A stretch of DNA of 64,000 nt from Cytobacillus oceanisediminis (lineage in GTDB: Bacteria; Bacillota; Bacilli; Bacillales; Cytobacillaceae): contig NZ_SOEE01000001.1 of assembly GCF_004366035.1 (NCBI RefSeq), positions 744,001-808,000 on the forward strand, read 5' to 3'. A model generated the notes under the pieces. The model did not search any database. It was given only the letters and a program-made list of their open reading frames with translations, and had not been told where the DNA came from. The translations under genes were made by a program, and so were the position numbers. Positions 37,929 through 46,790 of this stretch are shown here, piece after piece. Numbering within the stretch: position 1 is the stretch's first letter; every line of letters begins with the position of its first letter.

Positions 37929-38624
37929 TTATACAGTTTTAGTACCATCATCAGATAAGGCAGAAAGCGGCTTTGTCCTGAAGTCGGGCCGTTCGCCTTT
38001 CCAATATTTGATCAGTTTAATTCCTGCTAACATAGCATGCCCGACACGAAAATGAATCATACATGAAATGGCTGTTTGTGAGACGGAAAATTGGAAATGG
38101 GGAGTGACAGTGATACTGGGAGGCGTTTTCAGCTTCATATAATGACTTATTAATCCAAGAATGCTCCCTTTTATCGCCCAGAGAGCTCCAGTAAGCATCC
38201 CCGTATGGGCTGCATCCCCAAGGCCAGCAAATGTATGCCATTCAAGATTCCGGATGGTCACACGCTTTAGAAATTTCCGTATTATTTTGTGAAGAGACAC
38301 GATATGATTTATCATTGATTTCGTATCATGCAAACTATTAATAAGATCTCTCGCGGAGAATTGCTGTGTATCTTGTTTAGGAGCATCATCCTGTGGTCCA
38401 GCCGCTGTTTTATCCTTAACAACAATAGTTGGCGAGTTATCATCAACTTTTATTAGAGGGACTTCTATTTTGTATCTGATCAGGCCGAACCAGGCTTTGA
38501 ATTGAATTTTTAAATGGTCATTATCATTTCCATGATAAAAATGAATATATATCTTTAGTTTTGTTGCCATGATTAGAATTAAAAGAAGTATGAGGACAAT
38601 TACGGCAATCAGAAGCCACTTCAC
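37929..38624 (-). CDS. ytfI: DUF2953 membrane protein YtfI
   Basis: A 231-residue protein with one N-terminal membrane anchor (about residues 4-20). The soluble DUF2953 domain includes FKAWFGLIRYKIEVPLIKV and the C-terminal FRVGHAMLAGIKLIKYWKG. It precedes ytfJ as in B. subtilis, consistent with a sporulation-linked operon. AAAGGGG stands 9 bases before GTG at 38624 but directly touches the ATG at 38633, so the GTG was preferred. The three-codon difference is uncertain. Function unknown. Confidence 0.82.
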   Translation of the reverse strand: MKWLLIAVIVLILLLILIMATKLKIYIHFYHGNDNDHLKIQFKAWFGLIRYKIEVPLIKVDDNSPTIVVKDKTAAGPQDDAPKQDTQQFSARDLINSLHDTKSMINHIVSLHKIIRKFLKRVTIRNLEWHTFAGLGDAAHTGMLTGALWAIKGSILGLISHYMKLKTPPSITVTPHFQFSVSQTAISCMIHFRVGHAMLAGIKLIKYWKGERPDFRTKPLSALSDDGTKTV

Positions 38625-38675
38625 TTTTTTCATCCCCTTTCAGCATTGTATTATGCCCAACTGAAAAAAAATAAA

Positions 38676-38697
38676 CCTGCCACCAAACGGTGACAGG
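38676..38697 (-). terminator. yteJ-sppA terminator
   Basis: CCTGCCACC pairs with GGTGACAGG with one mismatch, followed on the minus strand by a long T-rich tract. Confidence 0.65.
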
Positions 38698-38707
38698 CTT
38701 CCTTTTC

Positions 38708-39295
38708 TCAGTTATAGACTTGTTCATTTTGCCTTTCATGAACTACAGAGGTATCTGCAAAAAGATCATGCAGTCCCTGTTTCTTCGGCAGGAATGCTAC
38801 AATCACATACCCGACAAAAATGGTCGCTGATATAAAACGGCCGATCCATTCCCGGAACAGAATTGTGCTCCATGTCAGTTTCTTTCCTTTAAGATTTACT
38901 ACCTTTAAACCAAATACCATTTTACCGAGCGTCTGGCCAAAAAACTTTGTCATCAGCACAAAATAGGCATAAAACGTAATGGCAGTAGCTATGGAAATTG
39001 GAGCAAACAAATTGCTTTCATGCAGAGGAATATCAAGCGCTCTAAAAATTGGATTAATCAATATCCGGTCAACACTGCCAACCACAACTAAATCTAAAAG
39101 ATAAGCCCAAAATCTCATCCAAAACCCGGCAAACCTGAATGGTTTCTCAGTTTTCTGAATGGGGAGGGTTTCTGCTTGTGTGATCGTTTCATTAACAGCT
39201 GGATCTGCTTCATCAGGGGCTGGCTCATCCCTGCCTTCACCCTGTAATGAAACAGGACGGGCAAGCTCTCTTTCATTCTGTTCATTTGAAGTCAT
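38708..39295 (-). CDS. yteJ: RDD family membrane protein YteJ
   Basis: A 195-residue protein. An acidic, low-complexity N-terminal region (about 1-50) is followed by an RDD domain with helices around 60-80, 100-120 and 150-170. The motif is modified: FWMRFWAYLLDLVVVG supplies the Arg and Asp, and GQTLGKMVFGLKVV is the conserved loop. In B. subtilis YteJ and SppA form a pair affecting resistance to lantibiotics and lysozyme. It lies 15 bp after sppA with GGAGGTGG upstream, so it is cotranscribed with it. Confidence 0.9.
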   Translation of the reverse strand: MTSNEQNERELARPVSLQGEGRDEPAPDEADPAVNETITQAETLPIQKTEKPFRFAGFWMRFWAYLLDLVVVGSVDRILINPIFRALDIPLHESNLFAPISIATAITFYAYFVLMTKFFGQTLGKMVFGLKVVNLKGKKLTWSTILFREWIGRFISATIFVGYVIVAFLPKKQGLHDLFADTSVVHERQNEQVYN

Positions 39296-39310
39296 TTTCT
39301 CTCCACCTCC

Positions 39311-40321
39311 CTATTCAGCATAAAGATACATTAAACGCGGTGAGTTTGGCTGAGATAACAATTTCATCATCCCTGCCATTTCCAGGTCATCACCCATGAT
39401 TTTTCGTGCTCCCATGCTGAACATGGAGCCGAACCCAAAATTCTCAGTGTACTTTACAACCTGGGCACCATCTAATTTATGGTCTTTCTTTAATTGGTCA
39501 ATTACATCATCGTCATAGCCAAAACCGTCGATTAAATTCAGTTCTTTCGCCTGACGTCCGTCATAAATACGGCCATCAGCAATTTCTTTAACCTGTGCCT
39601 CAGTTAGTCCGCGGCCTTCCGAGATGACTTTAACAAACCCTGCATATGAATTATCAATCATGGATTGAAGGATTTTTCTTTCCTCATCTGTCATATCCCT
39701 GGTAGGGCTCATAATATCTTTATACGGCCCGCTCTTAATCGTTACAAACTCGACACCATACTTTTCTGCAAGCCCTGCATAATTATAGCCCTGCATGATA
39801 ACACCCAGCGAACCAGTCAATGTCTCGGGGCTCGCAAATATCTTGTCAGCCGGAGCGGATATATAATAGCCTCCGGATGCAGCCATTGACCCCATTGATA
39901 TGTATACCGGCTTCTTTGTTTCTTTTTGAATTTCCACAATCTTATCATGAATTTCGGCGCTTTCCACTACCCCTCCGCCTGGAGAATTAACCTTAATGAC
40001 AATCGCCTTTACTGTGCTGTCTTCTTTCACATATTCAAGATTATCCATGAATCCTTTGTGATTATATCCCGGGCTTGCAAATAACGAAGCTGCATCTCCT
40101 GTATCCTGAATCACTCCATTTACATCAAGCACGGCTATCTTTTTCTGTGCATTTCCCTCTTCAATGACTTCTTCCAAAAATGCTTCATTGCTTCCTGCAA
40201 ACAGTTCATTTACCGAGCTTTCAAAATCTGTAAATGCAAATGCAGTTACAAAGTTCAGCACAACGGAAAAAACAAACAGTCCTGCTGCTATTCCTAGTGC
40301 AGCCCAACGTTTTCCATTCAT
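39311..40321 (-). CDS. sppA: Signal peptide peptidase SppA
   Basis: A 336-residue membrane-anchored serine protease that degrades cleaved signal peptides. The N-terminal anchor spans about residues 6-28. The nucleophile is Ser149 in GSMAASGGYY and the general base Lys199 in SGPYKDIMSP, giving the Ser-Lys dyad. VNSPGGGVVES forms the oxyanion loop. Cotranscribed with yteJ. A 9-bp inverted repeat lies 36-73 bp before the start. Confidence 0.95.
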   Translation of the reverse strand: MNGKRWAALGIAAGLFVFSVVLNFVTAFAFTDFESSVNELFAGSNEAFLEEVIEEGNAQKKIAVLDVNGVIQDTGDAASLFASPGYNHKGFMDNLEYVKEDSTVKAIVIKVNSPGGGVVESAEIHDKIVEIQKETKKPVYISMGSMAASGGYYISAPADKIFASPETLTGSLGVIMQGYNYAGLAEKYGVEFVTIKSGPYKDIMSPTRDMTDEERKILQSMIDNSYAGFVKVISEGRGLTEAQVKEIADGRIYDGRQAKELNLIDGFGYDDDVIDQLKKDHKLDGAQVVKYTENFGFGSMFSMGARKIMGDDLEMAGMMKLLSQPNSPRLMYLYAE

Positions 40322-40356
40322 TGTGAAATCCTCCTTTTAATATGCTTTCTCCTTTA

Positions 40357-40394
40357 CATAATCAGCCGCCTTGTGCCTTGTTTGACTGATTATG
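40357..40394. promoter_or_regulatory. Inverted repeat in the sppA / NAD kinase divergent region
   Basis: CATAATCAG (40357-40365) and CTGATTATG (40386-40394) are exact complements around a 20-base loop. It may be an operator or an RNA hairpin in the sppA leader. Confidence 0.35.
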
Positions 40395-40582
40395 ATTCCC
40401 AGAAAACCGATTCGTCACATATTCTTCATACGTATAAACTTTTAAAATGTTTCAAAAAAAGGTAAACTGAACTCAGGCAACCATAATCATAGCAAAATAT
40501 GAATTATTTGGGAAAGAAAATCATCAAGGACATTTCCCCCCCTGGGATTCCACAACCTTTATTACTGTTTGGAGGAATGAAT

Positions 40583-41383
40583 ATGCCTGAAAGACGCAAT
40601 ATATACTTTTATCATAAAAAAGATGAAGCAACAATGGAAAAAGTAGCACCGCTTTATAGCCTGGCTGAGGAGCATGCCTTTACCATAGTGAATGACTTCA
40701 AACAAGCAAATATCATTGTAAGCATCGGGGGAGACGGAACGTTTTTGCAGGCTGTCCGCAAAACTGGCTATAGGGATGATTGTTTGTATGCCGGAATTTC
40801 AACGACTGGCAGCCTGAGCCTGTACTGTGATTTCCATCTCGATGATACTGCCAAGATGGTAGAGGCAATGACAAATGAACAAGTAGAAGTAAGACGCTAC
40901 CCCACTATTGATGTTACGGTTGATGACCAGACATCGTTTCAGTGCTTAAATGAATTCAGCATCCGTTCTGCCATCATTAAAACTTTAGTAATCGATGTCT
41001 TTATCGATGATTTTCATTTTGAAACGTTCCGCGGGGACGGAATGATTGTTGCCACCCCAACTGGAAGCACAGCCTATAATAAATCTGTAAATGGAGCTGT
41101 TGTTGACCCGCTGCTTCCCTGCATGCAGGTGAGCGAACTCGCTTCACTGAATAATAATCGCTATCGCACACTCGGATCTTCCTTTCTCCTGAGCGGAAAC
41201 AGAAAGCTTACCCTAAAGGTGGTTCAAGATGGCAACGACCATCCTACAATGGGAATGGATAACGAAGCCCTCAGCATCCAGCATGTAGAAAAGATTGATA
41301 TTAAACTTAGCGACAAAATCATTAAAACCGTAAAACTGAAAGACAATTCCTTTTGGGAAAAGGTTAAGAGGACATTTTTATAA
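40583..41383 (+). CDS. ppnKB: NAD kinase (second paralogue type)
   Basis: A 266-residue NAD kinase making NADP from NAD and ATP. IVSIGGDGTFLQAV holds the GGDGT motif with the catalytic Asp, CLNEF the NE motif, and FRGDGMIVATPTGSTAYNKSVNG the nucleotide-binding loop. It aligns in length with B. subtilis YtdI/PpnKB. GGAGG lies 7 bases before this ATG. The 28 upstream codons of the frame lack a ribosome site. Its stop is immediately followed by repeat B6. Confidence 0.93.
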   Translation: MPERRNIYFYHKKDEATMEKVAPLYSLAEEHAFTIVNDFKQANIIVSIGGDGTFLQAVRKTGYRDDCLYAGISTTGSLSLYCDFHLDDTAKMVEAMTNEQVEVRRYPTIDVTVDDQTSFQCLNEFSIRSAIIKTLVIDVFIDDFHFETFRGDGMIVATPTGSTAYNKSVNGAVVDPLLPCMQVSELASLNNNRYRTLGSSFLLSGNRKLTLKVVQDGNDHPTMGMDNEALSIQHVEKIDIKLSDKIIKTVKLKDNSFWEKVKRTFL

Positions 41384-41460
41384 GAAAAGCGAAAGCGCCT
41401 TGCCCACCCCCGACACCTCTAGGGGGTAGGCGCTGGAGTTAGACAGCTCGACGTTCAAAG
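41382..41460. repeat. Repeat family B, copy B6 (short form)
   Basis: Begins inside the NAD kinase stop codon with AAGAAAAGCGAAAGCGCCTTG and ends GGCGCTGGAGTTAGACAG. It folds as AGCGCC with GGCGCT and an inner CCCCC/GGGGG stem, the simplest form of the family. Confidence 0.7.
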
Positions 41461-41483
41461 ATTATACCTTCTAATATATAAAG

Positions 41484-41515
41484 AAAGAGTTTCGCATGGT
41501 GGTGCGAAACTCTTT
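41484..41515. terminator. Terminator between NAD kinase and rarD
   Basis: AAAGAGTTTCGCA (41484-41496) pairs with TGCGAAACTCTTT (41503-41515). Perfect 13-bp stem shared by the converging genes. Confidence 0.75.
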
Positions 41516-41517
41516 TT

Positions 41518-42450
41518 CTATATGCCTATGCCTTTTCCGCGCTTTAGTTTTGTTTCCCAATGGACAAAGAGTTTTGTCCTAGAAACAGAGTAAATCGTTA
41601 AGGCCAGCCAAATAAACATAAAGGAAAGCAAGTGAAGTTTTGTAAAGTGCTCATGATAAACGAAAATCCCCAGAATCAGAGTAATTGTCGGCGCAATATA
41701 CTGCAGAAAACCAAGCATGGACATCGGTATCTTTTGTGCCCCTTTAGCAAAGTACAATAGCGGTACTGCTGTGGCGGCGCCTGCTCCTATTAGGAGCAAG
41801 TCGGAGCTTAGCGAAACATGCAGGAATGCCTGTTTGCCATCCATGAAAAGAATAACCATATAAATAAATGCTATTGGGGTCACTACAAGTGTCTCAAGCG
41901 TTAATCCAACTGCTGAATCTACCTTTATAAGCTTTTTGGCAAGCCCATAAAGACCAAAGGATAAAGCGAGGACAATGGCTATCCAGGGAAACCGCCCGTA
42001 GCTGACAGTCAAAATCATAACCCCTGCAAACGCAAATCCAAAAGATATATATTGCGCCGTTGATAGTTTCTCTTTAAAAACTACCATGCCCAGAATCACA
42101 CTTACGAGCGGATTAATATAATAGCCAAGACTAGCCTCAATCATCTGATCGGTATTGACCGCCCAAATATATAAAAACCAGTTGGTGCTGATCAGAAGGG
42201 AGGCAATTATAAGGGCGTAGAGCTGCTTTCTATTTGTTTTAAATCCTTTCAGCGTTGCAGCAAAATCATTCCATTTCTTCGATGCCAGCAAGATCATCAG
42301 CATAAAGAAAAACGACCAAAAAATCCTGTTTGCCAAGATCTCATCTGCTTGAACGTGATCTAAAAACTTCCAATAAACCGGGAGAATGCCCCATAAAAAG
42401 TAAGCAAACCCTGCGTATAGAGCTCCCGTTTGCACTTCATTATTTTTCAT
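41518..42450 (-). CDS. rarD: EamA family transporter RarD
   Basis: A 310-residue membrane protein with about ten hydrophobic segments in two EamA repeats. GALYAGFAYFLWGILPVYWK at the N-terminus and ANRIFWSFFFML are characteristic of RarD. RarD is linked to chloramphenicol sensitivity in E. coli, but its substrate is not established. GAGGAAA precedes this ATG. The open frame's first 23 codons lack a ribosome site. Single-gene unit with terminators on both sides. Confidence 0.88.
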   Translation of the reverse strand: MKNNEVQTGALYAGFAYFLWGILPVYWKFLDHVQADEILANRIFWSFFFMLMILLASKKWNDFAATLKGFKTNRKQLYALIIASLLISTNWFLYIWAVNTDQMIEASLGYYINPLVSVILGMVVFKEKLSTAQYISFGFAFAGVMILTVSYGRFPWIAIVLALSFGLYGLAKKLIKVDSAVGLTLETLVVTPIAFIYMVILFMDGKQAFLHVSLSSDLLLIGAGAATAVPLLYFAKGAQKIPMSMLGFLQYIAPTITLILGIFVYHEHFTKLHLLSFMFIWLALTIYSVSRTKLFVHWETKLKRGKGIGI

Positions 42451-42539
42451 TGCCGTTTCCTCAATTCTTTCTAGTATCGAAATATTTATATTATACTTCT
42501 GCCATAAAAGTATTTGCAATCATTTTCCTGGCAAAACGA

Positions 42540-42570
42540 TGCCAGGCACCTGCAGAATAGGCGCCTGGCA
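42540..42570 (-). terminator. ytcJ terminator
   Basis: TGCCAGGC(A)CCT pairs with AGG(C)GCCTGGCA with one internal mismatch. Confidence 0.65.
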
Positions 42571-42577
42571 CTTTCAC

Positions 42578-44173
42578 TTATGCTTCGTATACTATTATTC
42601 CGTCAATAACGGTTTTGTTAACTGAAATAGCGGCAATTTGCCCTATTGGCATTTTAAAGATGTCTTCATTCAATATGGTGAAATCTGCCAGATATCCTTC
42701 TTTTATAATACCTCTATCATTTTCATGGGATGCGGCATATGCACTGCCTTTTGTGAATAAGCTTACTGCTTCATAAACAGTTAACGCTTCACTTGGGTAA
42801 AAGACCGTATTATGCGGATCATCTATATTTGTTCTTGTAACAGCCGCATGAATTCCAAGGAACGGATTGGCCGGCTCAATAGGTGCATCAGAACCTCCTG
42901 CACAATGTATCCCTTCTTTCAGAAGTGTCTTCCATGCGTAACAGTACTCCATATGTTCTTCACCAATCCGGTCAATCACCCATGGAAAATCTGAAGCTGT
43001 AAATCTAGGCTGGATATCAAGAATTAAAGGCAGCTTTTTAGCCCTGTCTATAAGATCTTTGCGCAGAATTTGTGCATGAATGAGCCTGTCTCGCCCCAAA
43101 CCTTCCAGTGGGTGCTTTTCTATCGCATTTAATGCCATTTCAAATGCCAAATCCCCAATCGTATGGACGGCAACCGGCAATTCATGCTTGCGGGCTTTCT
43201 CCACTAATCCATCAAGCTGCTCCTGTGAAAAAATGGCAACTCCCGAAGTGGATGGGTCATCTGCATACGGATGGCTTAATAAAGCTGTTCTTCCGCCCAG
43301 GGCTCCATCGGCGAATATCTTCATAGCTCCAAACTCTATATGGTTACTTCCCTCTAAATACCCTCCGCCTGATTCCTTCATTTCATCCGCAACCTCATGA
43401 TGAACAAGCAGATGTGCACGGAAAGATAGACCATCCTCCTCTATTACCTGCTTGAAAGCCTGATAAGTTTGGCTGAATCCTCCATAATAATTGAGATCCT
43501 CAGTATGTCCTCCTGTCAGCCCAAGCTTATAGGCATCTTTAATAGCCGCATGAAGCGACTTCCTTAAATAGCTATCTGATACAGTCGGCATCACATTAAA
43601 TAAAAGCTCCTGGGCCTGGTCCTTCAAAAGTCCATTTAGTTTCCCAGATTCATCTTTATCGATTACTCCTCCTGGGGGACATTCAGTATCTTCAGTAATA
43701 TTTGCTTTTTCTAATCCAAGGGAGTTCACTGCAAGGGCATGTCTGCACACACGTTTCAGCATGACAGGATGCTTCGGAACAAATTGATCAAGCTCTGAAG
43801 CATAAATAGGCTCCGGCTGATCCCATAAATTTTCATTCCAGCCTTCCCCAATGACCCACTCTCCCTCTTCTATGGTCTCTGAAAATTCCTTTACAGCCAT
43901 AAGAACTTCCTGCTTTGATGTGTGTTTAGATAAGTCGAGCCTTATTAACCTTTCACCATGCCCGATTAGATGCATATGGCTATCCACAATTCCCGGCAGC
44001 ATGGTGCTTCCCTGCAGATCTATCTCATTTTGAATCTCTTCTTTATATTTGCTTTTTAAATCTCTCAAGACGCCAATTTCAATAATTTGGCTTCCTTCTG
44101 TATAAACGGACTCTATCTGATGACCTTCCTGCTGAAGGGTATAAATTGAGCCCCCATGCCAAAGCGTTCCCAT
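42578..44173 (-). CDS. ytcJ: Amidohydrolase family protein YtcJ
   Basis: A 531-residue metal-dependent amidohydrolase of the YtcJ/NfdA (DUF6282-free, PF07969) class. MLPGIVDSHMHLIGHGERL carries the HxH metal pair (residues about 58-76). The PF07969 core continues with a carboxylated-lysine-type region, AVHTIGDLAFEMAL and GSDAPIEP with the last metal Asp. Related enzymes hydrolyse N-formyl or cyclic amides, but the substrate here is unknown. AAAGGAG lies 9 bases before the ATG. It precedes a terminator and stands between rarD and ytcI. Confidence 0.85.
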   Translation of the reverse strand: MGTLWHGGSIYTLQQEGHQIESVYTEGSQIIEIGVLRDLKSKYKEEIQNEIDLQGSTMLPGIVDSHMHLIGHGERLIRLDLSKHTSKQEVLMAVKEFSETIEEGEWVIGEGWNENLWDQPEPIYASELDQFVPKHPVMLKRVCRHALAVNSLGLEKANITEDTECPPGGVIDKDESGKLNGLLKDQAQELLFNVMPTVSDSYLRKSLHAAIKDAYKLGLTGGHTEDLNYYGGFSQTYQAFKQVIEEDGLSFRAHLLVHHEVADEMKESGGGYLEGSNHIEFGAMKIFADGALGGRTALLSHPYADDPSTSGVAIFSQEQLDGLVEKARKHELPVAVHTIGDLAFEMALNAIEKHPLEGLGRDRLIHAQILRKDLIDRAKKLPLILDIQPRFTASDFPWVIDRIGEEHMEYCYAWKTLLKEGIHCAGGSDAPIEPANPFLGIHAAVTRTNIDDPHNTVFYPSEALTVYEAVSLFTKGSAYAASHENDRGIIKEGYLADFTILNEDIFKMPIGQIAAISVNKTVIDGIIVYEA

Positions 44174-44197
44174 AAATCTTTTCTCCTTTAATAGAGT

Positions 44198-44457
44198 GAA
44201 ACTTCAATTAGTTTGGGTCCTTTTTCCACTGATAGTTAGTTGAGGCCCACAGGAAGTGGGTCACAAAGACGTTGCCACAGGCCAAGGAAAGCTGCGGCAG
44301 CGATACATCGCACGACCGAATGCGGCAGCTTTTGGGAGGACGTGGCGTTCTTGGTCTTTGTTCTTCTATCGGACCTTTACGGGGAGTTTGCCCCCCACCT
44401 CATTTATCACACTGAGTGTTAAAGTGGGGGTCTTACTGCCCTTAAGACTGCGATAAC
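44198..44457. repeat. Repeat family C, copy C1 (with inserted module)
   Basis: Shares GAAACTTCAA, TTAGTTGAGG, AGTGGGTCACAAAGAC and GCCACAGG, a GGCGTTCTT core and ACTGCGATAA with C2 at 52.9 kb. Relative to C2 it carries about 55 extra bases (44291-44345: ACATCGCACGACCGAATGC, AGCTTTTGGGAGGACG), the module also found in family B. The distal stem is CCCCCCAC (44391-44398) with GTGGGGG (44424-44430). The rest of the gap to ytcI holds only a terminator. Confidence 0.7.
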
Positions 44458-44494
44458 CTAAAAGTTCACATTTACCATAGTATAACAAAAATAC

Positions 44495-44513
44495 AGGCGG
44501 AATTCCCGCCTGC
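44495..44513 (-). terminator. ytcI terminator
   Basis: CAGGCGG (44495-44501) pairs with CCGCCTG (44507-44513), loop AATTC, with A- and T-rich flanks. Confidence 0.65.
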
Positions 44514-44526
44514 ATTTTTTACACAT

Positions 44527-46116
44527 TTAGTTTTGTGCGGAAGCAGTTTCCGCTTCTTTTTTCCGTAATTCCACACGCATAATTTTTCCTGAAGTAGTTT
44601 TAGGAAGCTCTGACAGAAATTCAATTTTCCGAGGGTATTTATAAGGAGCTGTCAGCTCTTTTACATGTTCCTGCAGCTGAGAAACAAGGTTAGGTTCGCT
44701 TTGGTCCACACCTTCCCTTAATACAACGAATGCTTTAACGATTAATCCGCGCACTTCATCCGGACTCCCCACAACTGCACACTCAGCTACATATGGATGC
44801 TTTACAAGCGCATCTTCCACCTCGAAAGGTCCAATAGTATAGCCTGAACTGATAATAATATCATCCCCGCGTCCCTCAAACCAGAAATAGCCATCTTCAT
44901 CTTTCTTTGCTTTATCTCCGGTAATATAGTAATCACCGCGGAATTGCATAGCTGTTCTTTCCGGATCTTTATAATAATTTTTGAAGAGCGCAGGAGTTTC
45001 GACATGGACAGCGATATCTCCTACCTCACCAACAGCACATACCTCACCTTCTTCATTAATAATGTCAACTCTGTTGCCTGGGGTCGGTTTGCCCATTGAA
45101 CCTGCTTTTAGCTCCATATCCTTCGTAATGCCGACAAGCAGGGTATTTTCTGTTTGTCCATACCCATCACGGACATTTACGTTAAAATGTTTTTTGAATG
45201 TATCAATCACTTCGCGGTTTAGCGGTTCACCGGCTGAAACAGCACTATGAAGCGCCGGCAGCTTGTATTCATGAATATTATCTGCCTTTGCCATCAGCCT
45301 GTATTCAGTCGGCGTACAGCAAAGTACGTTTACCTGGTAATCCTCTAACAGCTGCAGGTATTTCTTCGGCTCGAACTTTCCATTGTAGACAAGTCCGGTA
45401 GCACCAGAACCCAGAACAGAGAGGAATGGGCTCCAGATCCATTTTTGCCAGCCAGGGCCTGCTGTTGCCCATACTGTATCGCCTTCATTAATGCATAGCC
45501 AGTTCGGTGCTGCTGTTTTTAGGTGAGCAAATGCCCAGCCATGTGTATGTACTACACCTTTAGGATTTCCTGTTGTTCCTGATGTATATGAAAGGAACGC
45601 CATGTCATCCCGGGATGTATCAGCCAATGAAAGGTCATCGGAAGCCTTTTTCATTTCCTCATCCAGCTGAGTCCAGCCATCTGCGTTTCCGCCTATCACA
45701 AACTTCGGCAGTGCTGCAGCTTCCTTAATATCTTTAAATTGATCAACATATGGATAGTAACTTACAATACCTTTTACATCCCCATGATTAATTCGGTATT
45801 GCAGATCTTTTGACCGAAGCATTTCTGAACTTGGTATGACGACAATTCCGGCTTTTAGTGATGCAATGTAAACCTGATACGCTTCAATCAGTCTTGGAAC
45901 AATGATCAGAATAACATCCCCTTTATTCAGACCATTTTCCAAGAAAACGTTTCCAATTCTATTTGCATTTAGGATCAGTTCACTGTATGTAATCTCTTTC
46001 TTTTCTCCCAGTTCATTTTCCCACTTTATTGCAAGTTTGTCCTTATCTCCGGCAAACCGCTCCATTTCTGATACGAGATTGTATTTCTCCGGTGCAATTA
46101 ATTCTTCCCGTTTCAT
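44527..46116 (-). CDS. ytcI: AMP-forming acyl-CoA synthetase YtcI
   Basis: A 529-residue ANL-superfamily ligase. The P-loop is SYTSGTTGNPKGVVHTHG, and the later motifs are DGYGQTEN, YYITGDKAKKDEDGYFWFEGRGDDII and the C-terminal PKTTSGKIMR with the catalytic lysine. It activates an organic acid with ATP and CoA, probably a short or medium branched chain as for the related MbcS, but the chain length is not readable. GGGGGAG precedes this ATG. An upstream in-frame ATG lies before the ribosome site. Confidence 0.9.
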   Translation of the reverse strand: MKREELIAPEKYNLVSEMERFAGDKDKLAIKWENELGEKKEITYSELILNANRIGNVFLENGLNKGDVILIIVPRLIEAYQVYIASLKAGIVVIPSSEMLRSKDLQYRINHGDVKGIVSYYPYVDQFKDIKEAAALPKFVIGGNADGWTQLDEEMKKASDDLSLADTSRDDMAFLSYTSGTTGNPKGVVHTHGWAFAHLKTAAPNWLCINEGDTVWATAGPGWQKWIWSPFLSVLGSGATGLVYNGKFEPKKYLQLLEDYQVNVLCCTPTEYRLMAKADNIHEYKLPALHSAVSAGEPLNREVIDTFKKHFNVNVRDGYGQTENTLLVGITKDMELKAGSMGKPTPGNRVDIINEEGEVCAVGEVGDIAVHVETPALFKNYYKDPERTAMQFRGDYYITGDKAKKDEDGYFWFEGRGDDIIISSGYTIGPFEVEDALVKHPYVAECAVVGSPDEVRGLIVKAFVVLREGVDQSEPNLVSQLQEHVKELTAPYKYPRKIEFLSELPKTTSGKIMRVELRKKEAETASAQN

Positions 46117-46246
46117 CAAATCTCCCCCTGACAATTTCATATGCTGGTGTCTGAACTTGGATGTGAACTCTATAGAAATTATTATACTAAATTATTATAA
46201 AATTTTAAATTATTTATTTTTTGAAAAATAATTTTTGCGCAAAAAT

Positions 46247-46273
46247 AAGGAGCAGGAATGATTCCTGCTCCTT
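46247..46273 (-). terminator. sspA terminator
   Basis: AAGGAGCAGGAAT (46247-46259) pairs with ATTCCTGCTCCTT (46261-46273), followed on the minus strand by ATTTTT. Confidence 0.8.
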
Positions 46274-46290
46274 GTAGCCATATTATTTAA

Positions 46291-46494
46291 TTATCTTTGG
46301 AAACCGCCTAATTGCTGTTCAGCCATTTGAACTAAACGCTTAGTGATTTCTCCACCTACAGAACCGTTAGCGCGAGAAGTAGTTTCAGCACCAAGGTTTA
46401 CACCGAATTCAGTAGCGATTTCGTACTTCATTTGGTCAAGAGCCTGTTGTACTCCAGGAACTAGAAGTTGGTTTGAGCTGTTGTTGTTTGCCAT
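46291..46494 (-). CDS. sspA: Small acid-soluble spore protein, alpha/beta type
   Basis: A 67-residue spore DNA-binding protein that coats forespore DNA and protects it from UV and heat. [23 protein letters not shown] includes the GPR protease cleavage site (TEFGV). The second conserved half is [30 protein letters not shown] lies upstream of this ATG. A sigma-G promoter is well placed, as expected for forespore expression. Confidence 0.97.
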   Translation of the reverse strand: MANNNSSNQLLVPGVQQALDQMKYEIATEFGVNLGAETTSRANGSVGGEITKRLVQMAEQQLGGFQR

Positions 46495-46518
46495 GTGATT
46501 TTCACCTCCTTGTGAGTA

Positions 46519-46549
46519 TAGAATGTGTAGAATCACATGGCCATATACA
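46519..46549 (-). promoter_or_regulatory. Candidate sigma-G promoter of sspA
   Basis: Minus strand TGTATA (46544-46549), 18-base spacer, CATTCTA (46519-46525), fitting TGNATA and CATNNTA. It lies 25 bases before the sspA start. Confidence 0.65.
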
Positions 46550-46614
46550 CTAATTAATTGGTAATTGTTGTATTATTTTTGAAGTTAAATTTAACAATTG
46601 CTGTTTTGGCATAT

Positions 46615-46745
46615 AGATGAAGACCGTTGATTTCCGCTGCGGTCACTTGCTTTCCGCGGGGAGGAACTGGAAGCTTCCCGGCTTCGCCTGCCGGGTCTCC
46701 CGCTCCCTCTCCTCCCGCAGGTGCTCCGCTACAATTAACTCAGCG
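46615..46745. repeat. Repeat family A, copy A3 (shortened)
   Basis: Shares TGATTTC, GGTCACTTGCTTTCCGCGGG and the closing TCCGCT..AATTAACTCAGCGA with A1 and A2. It lacks the CACGAAG..AAGTGACC interior, and its right arm ends GCAGGTGCTCCGCT, so it looks like an internally deleted copy. Confidence 0.6.
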
Positions 46746-46790
46746 AAATAAAACCTGTATCCGCCACTTAACAATTAACCTGCATTTAGA